This document shows, piece after piece, positions 11,490 to 22,941 of a stretch of DNA of 64,000 nucleotides. The stretch lies in contig CM055277.1 of assembly GCA_029237695.1 (NCBI GenBank), forward strand, positions 39,776,242 to 39,840,241, read 5' to 3'. The number at the start of each line of letters is the position of its first letter. The first letter of the stretch is position 1. The DNA comes from Conchocele bisecta (taxonomy: Eukaryota; Mollusca; Bivalvia; Lucinida; Thyasiridae). A program made the translations under genes and the position numbers. A model generated the notes under the pieces. It saw only the letters and a list, made by a program, of their open reading frames with translations. It did not search any database and had not been told where the DNA came from.

Positions 11490-11872
11490 TCTTAAACCCT
11501 GACCGCTATCTATCATTTTTTTTTGTCGTCTGCTGTTAGCTTTCTAATTTTAAATTTTTATCATCAAAAACATGCTTTGAACAACATTTTTAGAATAATT
11601 TGCCAACATGCTTTGACAGCACTTCAGAATCATTTCCATTGGAAATGATTCTGAAGTGCTTTTCAAACCATTTTTTATAGATAAATAAGGCAAATATAAA
11701 AGCAACAGCAGAACAACATTTGTTGTGGTTTGCGGTATTAAGGGTTATTCAGTTAACCCTTAGACTGCTACTCACAACAATTGTCGACTGCTGTTGCTTT
11801 TATATATTGCCTTATTTCTCATAAAAACATTGTTGAACAGCACTTCATAATCATTTCACTGCCATTATCTCT
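11490..11872. mobile_element. Two adjacent TTAA MITEs, CCCTTAGACCGCTAC family
   Basis: The first copy holds hairpin AATCATTTCCATTGGAAATG and ends CGGTATTAAGGG. The second starts TTAACCCTTAGACTGCTACT and is cut short near 11870. GCAACAGCAGA words and GCATGTT/AACATGC words recur as in the full copy at 35057. Confidence 0.7.
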
Positions 11873-12115
11873 GCAACGTAAGTCAAATGACCTAAACTTT
11901 ATATAATTCCTTATAACATGCGGCCTTCATGTCCAAGGTCAAGGTCAAATTAATTAGAAACTTTTGCGTTAAAGTTTTCGTACTCATTATCATCTGAACG
12001 TAAGTTCAGATTGCATTCCATACCACACCCATGCGGCCGTTCATGTCCAAGCCAAAGTCAAATTACTTAAAATTTGTTGTTAAAGTTTTTTTAAAATATT
12101 TGCCGTTTAAAATAT
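11873..12115. repeat. Two-unit tandem core with AAGGTCAAGGTCA
   Basis: Units share CATTATCTCTGCAACGTAAG-like starts, ATGCGGCC.TTCATGTCCAAG and GTTAAAGTTTT. A perfect AGGTCAAGGTCA lies at 11936-11947. It is related to the 149-bp cores at 44.9 kb. Confidence 0.65.
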
Positions 12116-12278
12116 AACTTTATTTGTGGTCCAGGGCAGTGGCCAGGGTATACGGAATTCCCTGCTCCCTTCTGTAGGTCTTTGGGTGCGCCTATGAAAG
12201 GGGAATCACAAGGAAAAGCTACAGAATGGAACGAAACACAAAAAAATTGTTTGTCCTTTTCTAATGTTTGTCAAATTG
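12116..12278. other. No feature recognised
   Basis: Contains CCAGGGCAGTGGCCAGGG and otherwise unique-looking sequence. Confidence 0.5.
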
Positions 12279-12497
12279 GCTGTGACCTGGAGAAATGAGG
12301 CAGTGTATATCCAATCAGCCTGTGAATCCGCACAGTCCTGTCAGGATCTGCACTTTTGCCGTTTCCATCAATGAAACCATGCTGCTTCTAACAAGCAATA
12401 AGATGTTAACGTTGTTACAAGAATGTGATATTGATCAGGTGTTACACTTGTCATAAATCCACATCAGCCGCCATTCAACTTGTCACAGCCACATAAT
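12279..12497. mobile_element. TIR element, GTGGCTGTGACTGGAG family
   Basis: TTGGCTGTGACCTGGAGAAA and TTGTCACAGCCACATAATG are the ends. The interior carries CAGCCTGTGAATCCGCACAG and TCCATCAATGAAACC. Confidence 0.75.
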
Positions 12498-12604
12498 GTA
12501 TGTGCTGTGACGCAGAAATGGTTAAGGATTTGCTGACCATGTAGCTCCTAATCAAATGACACCACTCATATAGCCTACACTGTTGCAAATCCAAAAGCTC
12601 CAGT

Positions 12605-12857
12605 GCCCCCGTTTCACTAAACTTCGTACGACTAAAAAGTATCGTAGTGCAACATTATTATTATCCTGTAAATTTCACATTAACAATGGTTTTTTTCCCT
12701 TGTTAAACAATTAATGGATTTACATTTATTGAGTAATAGGCTGCATATGCAGCCTATGCTCAATAAATGTAAATCCATCAATTGAAGTTTCCACCGATCT
12801 TTATAATTTGCACTTACGAACATTTTATCCTACAAAGTTTAGTGAAACGAGGCCCCC
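12605..12857. mobile_element. Palindromic MITE, GGCCCGTTTCACTAAA family
   Basis: GCCCCCGTTTCACTAAACTT and AGTGAAACGAGGCCCCC are the ends. The centre is GGCTGCATATGCAGCC with TTTACATTTATTGAG arms. The left arm carries a few single-base insertions relative to other copies. Confidence 0.88.
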
Positions 12858-12869
12858 AGTCACAGCCAC

Positions 12870-13250
12870 ATAGGTGTAAGAAAGTTTTACTTCTTGCAAG
12901 CAAAAATTAGGAAGTTGTAAATCGAAAAGGGGGAGATTAATCCATGACTGGGGTCGACTCAAATATTAAAATTCACTTTGCGCATCTACCCACCATAAAG
13001 AAGGCACACACCAAATTCCTGTCCACCTATTAGTTTAAAGTTGTTACTTCTTACAAGCAACATTGGAGATTCTAAGTAGAAAGGGGGAGATAATCCATGA
13101 CCGGGGTTCAAATAAAAAATCGAAATTCACACATCTACACACCATAAGGAAGGTACACACCAAGTTGTTGCAAGTCTCTACTTATTACGGTTGAAAAGTT
13201 ATAGTTCTTACAAGAAACGTGACGTAAGGAGAGGCGGACGGCAACCTGGA
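12870..13250. repeat. Tandem core, about 145-bp unit, 2-3 copies
   Basis: Repeated GGGGGAGAT.AATCCATGAC, CATCTAC.CACCATAA and AAG.CACACACCAA, with AAGTT.TACTTCTT.CAAGCAA between. No clear 5' or 3' hairpin ends were seen. Confidence 0.65.
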
Positions 13251-13261
13251 CAAAAACAATA

Positions 13262-13612
13262 TACCAGGGCTCCAATAACAGAAATTAGTAATGAGTAATG
13301 TCACTCCTCATTTCTAAAGGCAATTGGGTAATTTTCAAATAGTTAATGGGTAAAAAAAATCAACACAACGTTTTTACACACAACAGACAGCAAGTTATTG
13401 AATAGTTTTGCTTTCGAAATGAAAACATATTCCATGAAAAATAAGAAAAAAATGCTATCTTGTGTCTTTATTGTTTCTCAGCATGATACAGTACCACAAA
13501 AATTGTAATGATTTTTGTACCCGCACTTTCTGATTTCCAATTGGGTTGTTGGCAATTTTAATTGGGTATTTAAGAATATACGCAGCTTATCTGAGCTCTG
13601 AATATACCTTTA
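13262..13612 (-). mobile_element. TIR element, GCTCCAGATAAG family, reversed
   Basis: GGGCTCCAATAACAGAAATT at one end and ATACGCAGCTTATCTGAGCT at the other. TTAATTGGGTATTTAAG is the reverse of the TTAAATACCCAA motif of 6205-6690. Confidence 0.6.
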
Positions 13613-13918
13613 TTTGTATAAAAAGTGGTCTGGTTTTTAGAGAAATCCTATGGTATATGACTCTTTTTCTCATATACGTCAGGCTTGTTTTCTCCTATCA
13701 GTCAGCCCTATTTTCCATGCATTCTTTTTGATGACCAATTTCAACCACAATTGACCAAGATCATTTAGAAAGGATATAAATATAGAATCAGATTCCGATA
13801 ACTTCTATTTTAATTAACTTTCAAAATGAACTATGTTTCACAAAATAATCATAAATTCTCGTACCATAATGGAGCCATTATTGATCAGGTGCACAATTTT
13901 ATACAGATAGTCAATTTT
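13613..13918. other. No feature recognised
   Basis: AT-rich sequence without a recognisable repeat or gene. Confidence 0.5.
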
Positions 13919-14050
13919 TAACCCTCAAAAAACTGCGTCTGCTGTTATTTATTTTTGTCTTCTTGCTCGAAAAGGAATGGTTTGACTGAGCACTTAGAAT
14001 CATTTCATTGAAATGATTCTATAGTGCTTCAATGCTGTGAACATGTAGAT
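13919..14050. mobile_element. Fragment of a TTAA hairpin MITE
   Basis: TTAACCCTC start, CTGCGTCTGCTGTTATTT, and hairpin TAGAATCATTTCATTGAAAT then GATTCTA. The right end is not found. Confidence 0.6.
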
Positions 14051-14118
14051 GGTTTAAATAATATTTGCAAGCGAATTCAGTTCGTGTATTATGTAGTGTT
14101 GCGTTGTAAAATCTGCAT

Positions 14119-14336
14119 TTTAACCCTTTCATGCTGAGATATCTATTTTGATTGGGGGGGGGGGGGGGGAGTGGAAATAGTAATTATTTTTCTTTAAATG
14201 TGTTCAGAAGTATAGTTTGACCACGATTTTGAACCGTCGCATTGGGGCGCAACATATTTTACTTTCTTGAGAATAAACAAAAATAAAATAAAATATTGAA
14301 GAAAAAAAAACCACACCATTGCGCATGAAATGTTAA
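14119..14336. mobile_element. TTAA MITE, CCCTTTCATGCTGAG type
   Basis: TTAA at 14119-14122 and 14333-14336. Ends are CCCTTTCATGCTGAGATATC and GCGCATGAAATG. It holds a G run of about 16 at 14155-14170 and a degraded hairpin (GACCACGATTTTGAACCGTC, GCGCAACATATTT). Confidence 0.65.
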
Positions 14337-14419
14337 TAAACTGATATTGTACAACAGCTAAATCAACCAGCAATCCGGATGTCCCTTATAGAGCATGAGT
14401 TTACGGACAACCAACATAA

Positions 14420-14610
14420 TTATAAGCTACCCCTTTCAACCCTGAAGACCATAATAAGCCCTTCGAATGCTGTTGTTATCATATTTTTCTTTTATTCTCA
14501 ACAAAAAACATGTTTTGGCAGCCTTCAGAATCATTTCCCCAAAAAATGGATGTCTGAAGTGCTGCCAAACGATTTTTTAGTGAAAAAATAGTAGTTAAAC
14601 AAGAAAATGC
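14420..14610. mobile_element. Decayed hairpin MITE
   Basis: TTTCAACCCTGAAGACC, CTCAACAAAAAACATGTTTT, GGCAGCCTTCAGAATCATTT and the inverted CTGAAGTGCTGCCAAACG. Related to the CCCTTAGACCGCTAC family. Confidence 0.5.
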
Positions 14611-15197
14611 TAGTCGAACGCTGATGCCACCTCACATATTTGGAGAAACCTGGTGACGAAAGTGGTTAACCGAAAAGTGTACCGGATGGACGACGAAAAC
14701 CGGACGTTCCAACATTTTGGGTTTATGGGTCTTCCGAATGTTAAAAACAATGAAAAAGCCCCTAAATAACATCAGTTTATGACTTACGGGAATATTACAA
14801 AGGAATCTTTTGTTCCTAACCACCACCTAAGCTCTAAACCCCCATGTGCCAACGGACATACGAACGGCAAGACGGACGGTCCAAAGACAATATGCCACCC
14901 GTACTCTTCGAGAAAAAAACCGGTGCATATAAAATAAACCGCAGACGAAAAATTTAATTCAGCAAGGTAAGGTAACACTTTTCAAACACTCTAGATCCAA
15001 GAGACCTCGTTACAACAAGCTTGTCTTTCAGATCTATACGGTTAGAAATTATTTTGTCAGTATTTTTGCACTTTTTTAAAAATATAATTTATTTTACATT
15101 AATATAATACGGTAGTCATATGATGAAACTTTACCTAGACAAAAATTACAGAACTACCAGTCTATTGCAGTAGTAAGTATTTCGTTGTGTAAGAGAG
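14611..15197. other. No gene recognised
   Basis: Mixed composition. Open frames here are short and without family resemblance. No repeat structure was identified. Confidence 0.5.
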
Positions 15198-15201
15198 TTA
15201 A

Positions 15202-15409
15202 CCCTCATTACGCTGGAGACGAAAATTGCTCGTCTGCTGTTTCATTTTTTGCCTTAATCTTAACAAAAAAACTGTTTAAGGCAGCACAAAAAATCGTCTC
15301 CCAGTGGAGACAAATTCTCATGCGCTGTCAAAACAGGTTTTTATCGAGAAATGTTTGAAAATGAAACATTTCCAGCAGACGCCAAAATTTACGATTCAGC
15401 GTAGTAAGG
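15202..15409. mobile_element. TTAA MITE, CCCTCATTACGCTG type
   Basis: TTAA duplications at 15198-15201 and 15410-15413. The ends CCCTCATTACGCTG and CAGCGTAGTAAGG are inverted. Interior hairpin TCGTCTCCCAGTGGAGAC, plus CGTCTGCTGTTTCATTTT and the inverted CATTTCCAGCAGACG. Confidence 0.8.
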
Positions 15410-15413
15410 TTAA

Positions 15414-15735
15414 TGGAAACCTTTGTTGTTTCAAAACCAGATAAGTCCGTTTGTGAGCCGTGTGCGGGTTCCATGATGTCCCATGGCTGACCAATTGTTT
15501 CTATTTAGGAGATTATCTTAACTGCATTACACTGCTGTACCATGCCCAGTCCATTTATTGCCTTTCCATCGATTGGTGCAAATTGGGATTATGGCTTCGG
15601 ATATGTAAGTTAATCGTGGAATTCTGTGACCCAGCTGGAAACAGATTGCAATGTGATCAAAAGTGTAACACAACATATTTTCCATATACCTTATATACCT
15701 CTAAAATAGCTTTTTTAATCAATTGGTATTTCCCA
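15414..15735. other. No gene recognised
   Basis: A 97-codon + frame at 15460-15753 shows no recognisable motif. Treated as chance. Confidence 0.5.
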
Positions 15736-18545
15736 ATTTTAGCCAGTTATTGAAAAAAAAATCAGGCTATTGGATTAGGCAAAGCCGAGCGTGCGGCGCG
15801 GCCAGGGCGGGCGGGCGGGCGGGCGCGTCCACAATCAATGTTAAGTTTTTTCGTGTTTAGTCCATTGCTTGTTACTGTACCACCTAGGACCACCAAAACA
15901 TTCACAGCTTCAAAATCAAGGGTGCCACCACATATCACTATCCAACATTTTACTTTTTTTAACTTTGCCAATTTTTTCCGCGAAGTCACTTAGAGCCTAT
16001 TTCAATTTTAAGTTTTCGCGGTAACAATGTTAATTTTCGTGTTTAAGTCCCATTTCTTTGGTAAACTGTAAACCTACCTAAGGACCCACCAAACTTCACA
16101 CTTCATAACAAGGGTCCCACCAAATATCACTAATCCAACATGTACTTTTTTTAACTTGACCCATTTTTTTCCGCGTATCGACTTACCATTTTCAATGTAA
16201 GTATTCGCGATTACAATGTTTAAGTTTTCGTGTTAAGTCAATTCTTTGGTCTGTACACCTAGGACCCAACAAACTTTTCACAGCTACATAACCAAGGGTG
16301 CCTACCACTTACAACTATCCTACATGTCCGTACCATTTTTTTTACCTTCAACTATTATTTCTACGTAATTGACTTAGCCATTTTCAACGTTAACTTTTAA
16401 CGTACTCTAGTTAAAGTTTTTTTGGTTTTAAAACTTTTTCGGTATAACTATATCTCGCAACTGCGCTTCCTGCCTATTCCCTAAACTTCACTTGTGTTTA
16501 TCATCCAACCAATTTTCATTCTAACCCCCAACCACGCGGCCCCCTGTGCCCGATGTCAAGTCAAATTTACTTTGAATTTTTTTGTAAAGTTTTTTCGTGT
16601 ACGATATCTCTGCAACTGCTTACCCAATACCATTGATAACTCTCACATGGTTGTTATATCATTGTTTTGCACCTGCTTGCGGAAAGCGCGATCCTGTGCC
16701 CCAATGTCAAGTCAAAATACTGTGAATTTTTTTGTTAAATTTTTTCGTGTACTATATCTCCCTGCAACGCTTCACCCAATAGCTTGATACTCACATGGGT
16801 GATGTTATCATCATTTACCGCACCTGCTTGCAGAAAGCGCGATCCTGTTCCCAATGTCAAGGTCAAATTACTTTGAATTTTTTTTTTTTTTTTTCGTGTA
16901 CTAATATCTCTGCAACTCTTCACCCCAATCCCTGATACTTCACATGTGTTTATCATCATGTCCGCACCTGCTTGCGGAAAGCGCCTCCTGTACCCAATGT
17001 CAAGGTCAAATTACGTTGAATTTTTTGTTATAGTTTTTTTTCTGTACTATGTCTCTGCAACGCTTCACCCAATACCTTGATACTCCACATGGTGGTTTAT
17101 CATCATTGTCGCACCTGCTTGCGAAAGCCGATCCTGTGCCCAATGTTCAATGTCAAATTACTTTTGAATTTTTTTTGTTAAAGTTTTTTTGTGTACTATA
17201 TCTCTGCAACGCTTCACCCAATATCTTGAGACTTCACATGGTGTTTATATCATTGTGTCGCACGACTGGCTTGTCAAAAACGCGATCCTGTGCCCAATGT
17301 CAAGGTCCACATTTACTGAATTTTTTTGGTTATGTTTTTCGTGTACAATATCTCTGCAACTGCTTTCACCCAATACCTTGATACTTCACATCGGTGTTTT
17401 ATCACAAGTCGCAACCTCTCTTGCGGAAAGCGCCGATCCTGTGCCCAATTCAAGGGTCAAATAACTTTGATTTTTTTGTTAAAGGTTTTCGTGTACTGAT
17501 AATCTCTTGCAACAGCATCACCAAATACTTGATACATCACATGGTGTTTATCTCATGTCCGCACCGCTTGCGGAAAGCGCGATCCTGTGCCCAATGTCAG
17601 GTCAAATGTACTTTTGAATTTTTTTTTTAAAGTTTTTTCGTGTACTATATCTCGCAACTGCTTCACCCAATACCTAGATACTTCACATGGGTTTTGTTAT
17701 ATCATCAATGTTGCGACCTCTGCTGAAAGTGCTATCCCTTTGCCCAATGTCAAGTCAAATTACTTTGAATTTTTTTGTTAAATTTTTTTGTGTACTATAT
17801 CCTGCAACTGCTTTCACCCAATACCTGATACTTCACATGGGTGTTTATCATCATTGTCCACCTGCTTGCGGAAAGCGCGATCCTGTGCCCAATGTCAAGT
17901 CAAATACTTTGAATTTTTTTGTTAAATTGTTTTCGTGGTACTATATCTCTGCAACTGCTTCTACCCCAATACCTTCATACTATCATGTGTTTATCATCAT
18001 GTTGCACCTGCTTGCGGAAAAGCGCGATCCTGTGCCCAATTCAAGGACAATTCCTTTGACTTTTTTGTTAAAAGTTTTTTTTTCCTGTACTAAATCCGCA
18101 ACTGCTTTCACACCAATTCTGATACTTCACATGGGTTGTTTATCTATTCATGTCCGCACCTGCTTGCATAAAGCGCGATCCTGTCCCCTATGTCAATTCA
18201 AATTAACTTTTGAATTTTTTTGTAAAGTTTTTTTCGTGACTATATCTCTGCAACTGCTTCACCCAATAAACCTTGATACTTCTCATGGTGTTTAATCATC
18301 ATTGTCACACCTGCTTTGCGGAAAGCGCGATATCGTCGCATTTTGCCATACGTCCGTCCGTGTGTCCGGTTTAAAGTTTTTTGGTTAAAGTTTTCCATCT
18401 ACTAATCTAATTTTTTTAGTGTCCATAGCCCTCGCCCAAGGCGCGACAAGCAAGCCAATCGGCCATCTAGTTCCTACAAAAAGTGGGTATAATTAGTTAT
18501 CCCAAGTGTCTATCTGGAAAAAACCTGCGCCTTCCGTGGCATTGC
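15736..18545. repeat. Tandem-core element with 149-bp units, indel-rich copy
   Basis: Same layout as 44128-46245. A 5' TTTTAGCCAG...CAGGCTATTGG hairpin is followed by a GC-rich tract, three blocks with ACCACCTAGGACCACCAAA-like text, then about 12-13 units of ACTATATCTCTGCAACTGCT / CACCTGCTTGCGGAAAGCGC, then CGTCCGTCCGTG and AAAAAACCTG. Nearly every unit carries scattered single-base indels, giving out-of-frame pieces such as the 202-codon frame at 17687-18295. Confidence 0.85.
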
Positions 18546-18640
18546 GCTCGTTTCTGTTATTGGTATTTGAAACACTAAGTCAGTTTTCATTTCATTGTAC
18601 AGTTCTTTGTTTGAAAATGCGTGTAACATGTTAATACATG

Positions 18641-18840
18641 TTTAGCCCTCACTACACGCGACACGAAAATTGGTTCGTATGCTTCTTTTCATTTTTTACT
18701 TAATTCTCAAAAAACCCAAACTGTTGACAGCACAAGATATTTTCTCCCAGTGCTGCCAAGACAGGTTTTTAATCGAGAAATATTGAAAAAAAAACATTTC
18801 CAGCAACACCAAAATTAAATTCAGTGTGGTAAGGGTTTAA
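18641..18840. mobile_element. TTAA MITE, CCCTCATTACGCTG type, diverged
   Basis: TTTAGCCCTCACTACACGCG and AGTGTGGTAAGGGTTTAA are inverted ends. The interior carries TTTCTCCCAGTGCTGCC and ACATTTCCAGCAACACC, as in the copy at 15202. Confidence 0.65.
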
Positions 18841-19085
18841 TTACCTGACAATTCTCACATCATGGTCTCCTATATTACACATCCTTGTTCATGTTTTTCT
18901 GTAATGTTTTTCTGTATGTTTCTGTATTAACACCTTGCAAGGAGACAAGTTTTTCATTGCTATTAACACTCATAGGTTGCCAAATTGCATTTTCATTTGT
19001 GTGTGTTTTTTAATGAGTATAGACACAACTGCGCAGCTATTAGTTGGATGCTTCTGGATCTCTGTCTGTGACACTTTTAACACTG
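18841..19085. other. No feature recognised
   Basis: AT-rich, with a short TTTTTCTGTAATG / TTTTTCTGTATG near-repeat. Confidence 0.5.
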
Positions 19086-19255
19086 CTAATTAATTTTTGT
19101 CGTCTGAATGTTTATTTATTTTTTTCAATTTTTCTCATCAAAACACATTCTAAAGTGCTGCCTCAATAACCATGTTTTTGTTGATATAAAGGCAGAATAT
19201 AACAAGACCAGACGACAATTTTGTTTCCTGCCTTTTAACCCTTTCCCTGAGAGAA
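19086..19255. mobile_element. Decayed hairpin MITE
   Basis: TTTTTGTCGTCTGAATGTTT and the inverted AACAAGACCAGACGACAATT, with CATTCTAAAGTGCTGCC inside. It ends near TTAACCCTTTCCCTGAG. Confidence 0.55.
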
Positions 19256-19552
19256 ACGACTTTTCACGCCTCTGCAGAAGATGTCTTTTGAAAACCATTG
19301 TGGGAGAAAGGAGAAATATTGCTTTAACTCTATCTACTTCTAACATCTATCAATAATTTAACCATCATTTGACCCAGCATTTGATTCTTTTATTCAGATG
19401 TTTTGGATTTGGAATAGTCCAAATATCGCATAACCAGTGAAAGGTTACGGTTAAAACAACATGTAAATTGTGATAAAGTCAATGAGAAGTACTTTTACTG
19501 GTTCTGTTCAGAGAAATAAGGATTACAGCTACTGATAGTAATACTAATAAGA
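19256..19552. other. No feature recognised
   Basis: AT-rich unique-looking sequence. Confidence 0.5.
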
Positions 19553-19775
19553 CGCTGTGACAAAAAAATGGGGCTTATGGATTTGTGACTAGTTCACTCT
19601 TTATCAAATAGCCAGACTCAATAACAATCAACCTTCTAATTGCAAGTGTTTTATTGATGAAATGCCGAACAGTAACATTGCAGATCCTTGTATCAACTTG
19701 CGGATTCACAGGCTGATCTGGATCTACACTGGACCAAAACCCTAAAACCCCATTTCTCCATCACAAACCGCATAT
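19553..19775. mobile_element. TIR element, GTGGCTGTGACTGGAG family, diverged
   Basis: GCTGTGACAAAAAAATGGGG and ACCCCATTTCTCCATCACAA are the ends. TTCACAGGCTGATCTGGATC lies inside in the opposite sense to the 62787 copy. Confidence 0.65.
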
Positions 19776-20644
19776 CTGTAAAAATGCAGATTTCTATAAA
19801 CAAATTTGAAAAATCTTTGTTGTTTTCATAAAGATATTAAGTTTCCTAAAATATGTTATAACAACAGTCAACGTGCTCAAAGTTTTCTGAACACATTTGT
19901 CCAAATAGTAAACTCGAAATGACGCATTTTGATTGACCAAGACTGAGCACAACATTTGATCTTGACCAATCTGAATCCTGAATTAGAAAATGAGAATGGC
20001 ATATCGCAGAAATGATCATAAGGAACCTCCATTAGATTTGCTCTTGTGTAGTATGAAAAAGACAAATTGGTATAATTATTGTGGTTACTCCAATCTCTCC
20101 GAGGTTACAATATACAACCCCATCTCTTTAAAGTATGCATGGAAGATGATTTTTTTCAATCGGTTATCCTGAATTGCGATATAAAACTGTCAAGCTGACA
20201 CACTATCAAGTAAATTATAATAAAGAACAAACAATGTAGAAATTTGTCATTTGACCGTGTCAAGGTGTTTATGTCAAAAGACATTAACAAGTACATCATT
20301 TGTAAATTTGAAAGCTTTCATTTCGTTATGTTGAAATGTTAACAACTAATAAGAAAAAGATGGCTTCCAAGGGAACATATTTCCCTGTTCTATTATTTTT
20401 TGGCAATATACAGTTCTACATCAACTAATATTTGTTTAAAGGTATCCAAAATACAGTTTTACTAAATTTGACCTACATGCAACAGTTGTTTTTGCACTTG
20501 GTTTGCTCACAATTTTTTAAATGGATCAAATTCTAGCCGTAGATAACATAACGCAGGCGAATTTATTTGTATTATCTGAGCTTGCTAAGAGAGGACTTGG
20601 TGGCTGGTGTGTTTGTGTATAACTTTACTAGAATTGTCAACCTT
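19776..20644. other. No gene recognised
   Basis: About 870 AT-rich bases without a recognised repeat, exon or RNA. Open frames are under 65 codons. Confidence 0.5.
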
Positions 20645-21015
20645 CGACACCATAGCTCAGAAAGCTCGCGTAATATGCTTAAATACCCAATTTAAAATTG
20701 CCAAAAAAAAACAATTGAAATCAAAGTCGCGATATCAAAAAGTAATAAAAAATTCGTACCTTTATCCATGCTGCATGAAAACAATAAACAGACCAAATAT
20801 AGCATATTTTTCTTATCTTTCCATGAAAAACACCTCTTGTTATTTCATTAGAAATTCTCCAAGTTAGACAGACATATTTTCGTTTCGTAGCAAACTATTC
20901 AACACTGTAAACAGTATGTTGATTTATTTATCCAATAAAATTTTAAAATACCCAATTGCATTCAGAAATGATTGAGTGACAATACATCCATTACTAATTC
21001 CTCTAACAGGAGCCC
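20645..21015 (+). mobile_element. TIR element, GCTCCAGATAAG family (TTAAATACCCAA type)
   Basis: CATAGCTCAGAAAGCTCGCG then TTAAATACCCAATTTAAAAT, ATTTATCCAATAAAATTTTA, and the end CATTACTAATTCCTCTAACA then GGAGCC. The terminal repeats are more decayed than at 6205. Confidence 0.65.
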
Positions 21016-21338
21016 TGTCTACACCTTGACACAGAATGATGAGGAACATTAGGTACATGAAACACTAGAACACCTCTAACATGGACACCCTTATATCTTT
21101 GCATGTTGGGAAATCTGTGGCTATCTATAAATAGTTAAAAAGAATATCAGATAAAATAGTTATATTTTTGACTCCCTGATAAAAATCCATGAATTATCTA
21201 TGCCATTTCATAACAATTGATTGACACTAAATTGAAAAATTAAGACATATTAACCGAGGGAATAAGAAAAATACACACCCAATTTGTTGTCTGGATAATT
21301 TTTATTGCTACCATATCCAAGACTCGATGTTTGAGTAA
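21016..21338. other. MITE fragments, no gene
   Basis: ACACCTCTAACATGGACACC is a pogo-like scrap. TTTGCATGTTGGGAAATCTG then GTTAAAAAGAATATC is a left end of the CTCTTTGCATGCT family without its right end. Confidence 0.5.
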
Positions 21339-21654
21339 GGGGCAATCCGGAAAATACTGACAATTTTTCTGGAGACGCTGATGTTGTGTATCAAATCAAA
21401 CGATGTATCATCCTGGGTGAGCTCGAGGGTGTCCTAACTAATTAGTCCGTATTCTTCAAATACATGTTTCATGTCGTTCAAGCCCGACTTTTACATATAA
21501 TTGAAATCTTGAAAAGGCGCATATCGGACAGACCAGGGAATCACAGACATAATCGGCAAATACGACCATAGCAAACTATGAAGGGAAAATACGGCGACAC
21601 ATTAAAAAAAAAAAATTAAAAATGATTAGACTCAATCTTCACTAGTAATTCATT

Positions 21655-21850
21655 TAATAAGTGGTATAACCTCAATCAATTAAATACGTTGTATAACCTG
21701 CAATCATTTAATAAGTGTGTATAACCTGCAATCATTTTAATAAGTGTGTATAACCTGCAATCATTTAATAAGTGTGTATAACCTGCAATGATAATAAGTG
21801 TGTATAACCTGCAATCATTTAATAAGTGTGTATAACCTGCAATCATTTAA
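21655..21850. repeat. 28-bp minisatellite, about 7 copies
   Basis: The unit is ATAAGTGTGTATAACCTGCA then ATCATTTA. Outer units are diverged and one is shortened. Units abut without unique spacers, so this is not a CRISPR array. Confidence 0.9.
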
Positions 21851-22262
21851 GTAAAATATATGCATGCATACTCGAAGTTACCGCAGAATGCTATTTTGAT
21901 ATGGTAAAATACGGACAGGATTGTCCGTAGTTTTACGACCATCAAAAAATGACAGTGTTATTATTTTTTATTACACTCTTGCAAATTATTTGCACGAGTT
22001 TCACTGTGAGAGAAAATCCGTAATCAACTCCTTACAAATAATACACCATGAAGAGAACACCCATAATTGCGCGCCTGTTTTCTTGGAAACCACAAGCTAC
22101 CATGCAAAATGTTTAATTTTTATTAGTCAAAATAAAGTTATTTGAAAGTTTGGGTCTCGACTAATCTAGAATGTTAATGTGATTGAACACATTCCAAACA
22201 TGCACTCAAATATATCTGGCTCATAGAAACAGCTGCGTAATTTGGATTTCAAAAAGTTTACA

Positions 22263-22290
22263 TGACGTCACATTTGACGTCACACAATGT
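22263..22290. promoter_or_regulatory. Two TGACGTCA (CRE-type) octamers
   Basis: ATGACGTCACATTTGACGTC then ACA gives two perfect TGACGTCA-type palindromes a few bases apart, with a further AACGTCAAAACG downstream. This is the CREB/ATF consensus. No gene is known nearby, so any function is speculative. Confidence 0.35.
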
Positions 22291-22410
22291 AACGTCAAAA
22301 CGCGGAAAAACACGTCATTGTATAACTATTAAAGCGCCATCACAATTCATTGATTATAATCTAAAATATAGACTAAATGTGCATATATATCCGCAGTGGA
22401 AGTGTAATAA

Positions 22411-22550
22411 ATAGGATATTCCATCGCACATGTTTGAGTAGCGGAAATAATACACTCGTGTCCGTCGGCATCCGTGCAAGCAACTCGTTCGCTACACACA
22501 CTCGTGTATTATTTCCCGCTATTCAAAATGTATGCTGGAATATCCTCTAT
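22411..22550. mobile_element. Nested inverted-repeat element, about 140 bp
   Basis: Arms ATAGGATATTCCATCGCACA and GTATGCTGGAATATCCTCTAT. They continue through GAGTAGCGGAAATAATACAC and the inverse GTATTATTTCCCGCTATTC. Confidence 0.75.
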
Positions 22551-22941
22551 ATATTTTTTGTAACATCTCTGTTACCAATTGTGTAAATGAATAGCGTTAT
22601 TGACTCGGGATTATAATTATTTTACTGGCAGAAATAAAATTCACGAAACACATTCAAAAGGTATACCCAGTTTGATTGTATTTTCCCCGCCCAAAAATGT
22701 TTACGACATTTGAAAGTCAAAGTCATTTCGAAAAGGTTGTGTGTAGAGCGTCACTAAAGTAGATGTATGATGTCATTGATATGTGTGTACCTCATAGCTG
22801 CATGTTTCACATTCGCGGGAAATAACCTGAAAACGGCTAAATGGACCAACAATAATGAAAATGACACTACTTGTGCAGGGAACACGTTACATCAATGGAT
22901 GTCCGTATTTTTCCTATGTCCGTATTTTCCCGGATTGCCCC

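Larger units (their letters stand above)
21339..22941. mobile_element. 1.6-kb non-autonomous TIR element
   Basis: Ends GGGGCAATCCGGAAAATAC and GTATTTTCCCGGATTGCCCC are inverted with one indel. Subterminal AAAATACGG words occur in both orientations near both ends. It carries a 28-bp minisatellite, a pair of TGACGTCA sites and a nested 140-bp inverted repeat. No transposase frame was found. Confidence 0.7.

Noticed and set aside
17687..18295. 202-codon + frame
   Set aside because: It lies wholly in the 149-bp tandem array; the frame shifts between units and repeats the same words.
21655..21850. CRISPR-like array with 28-bp repeats
   Set aside because: Repeats abut with no spacers, and the genome is eukaryotic.
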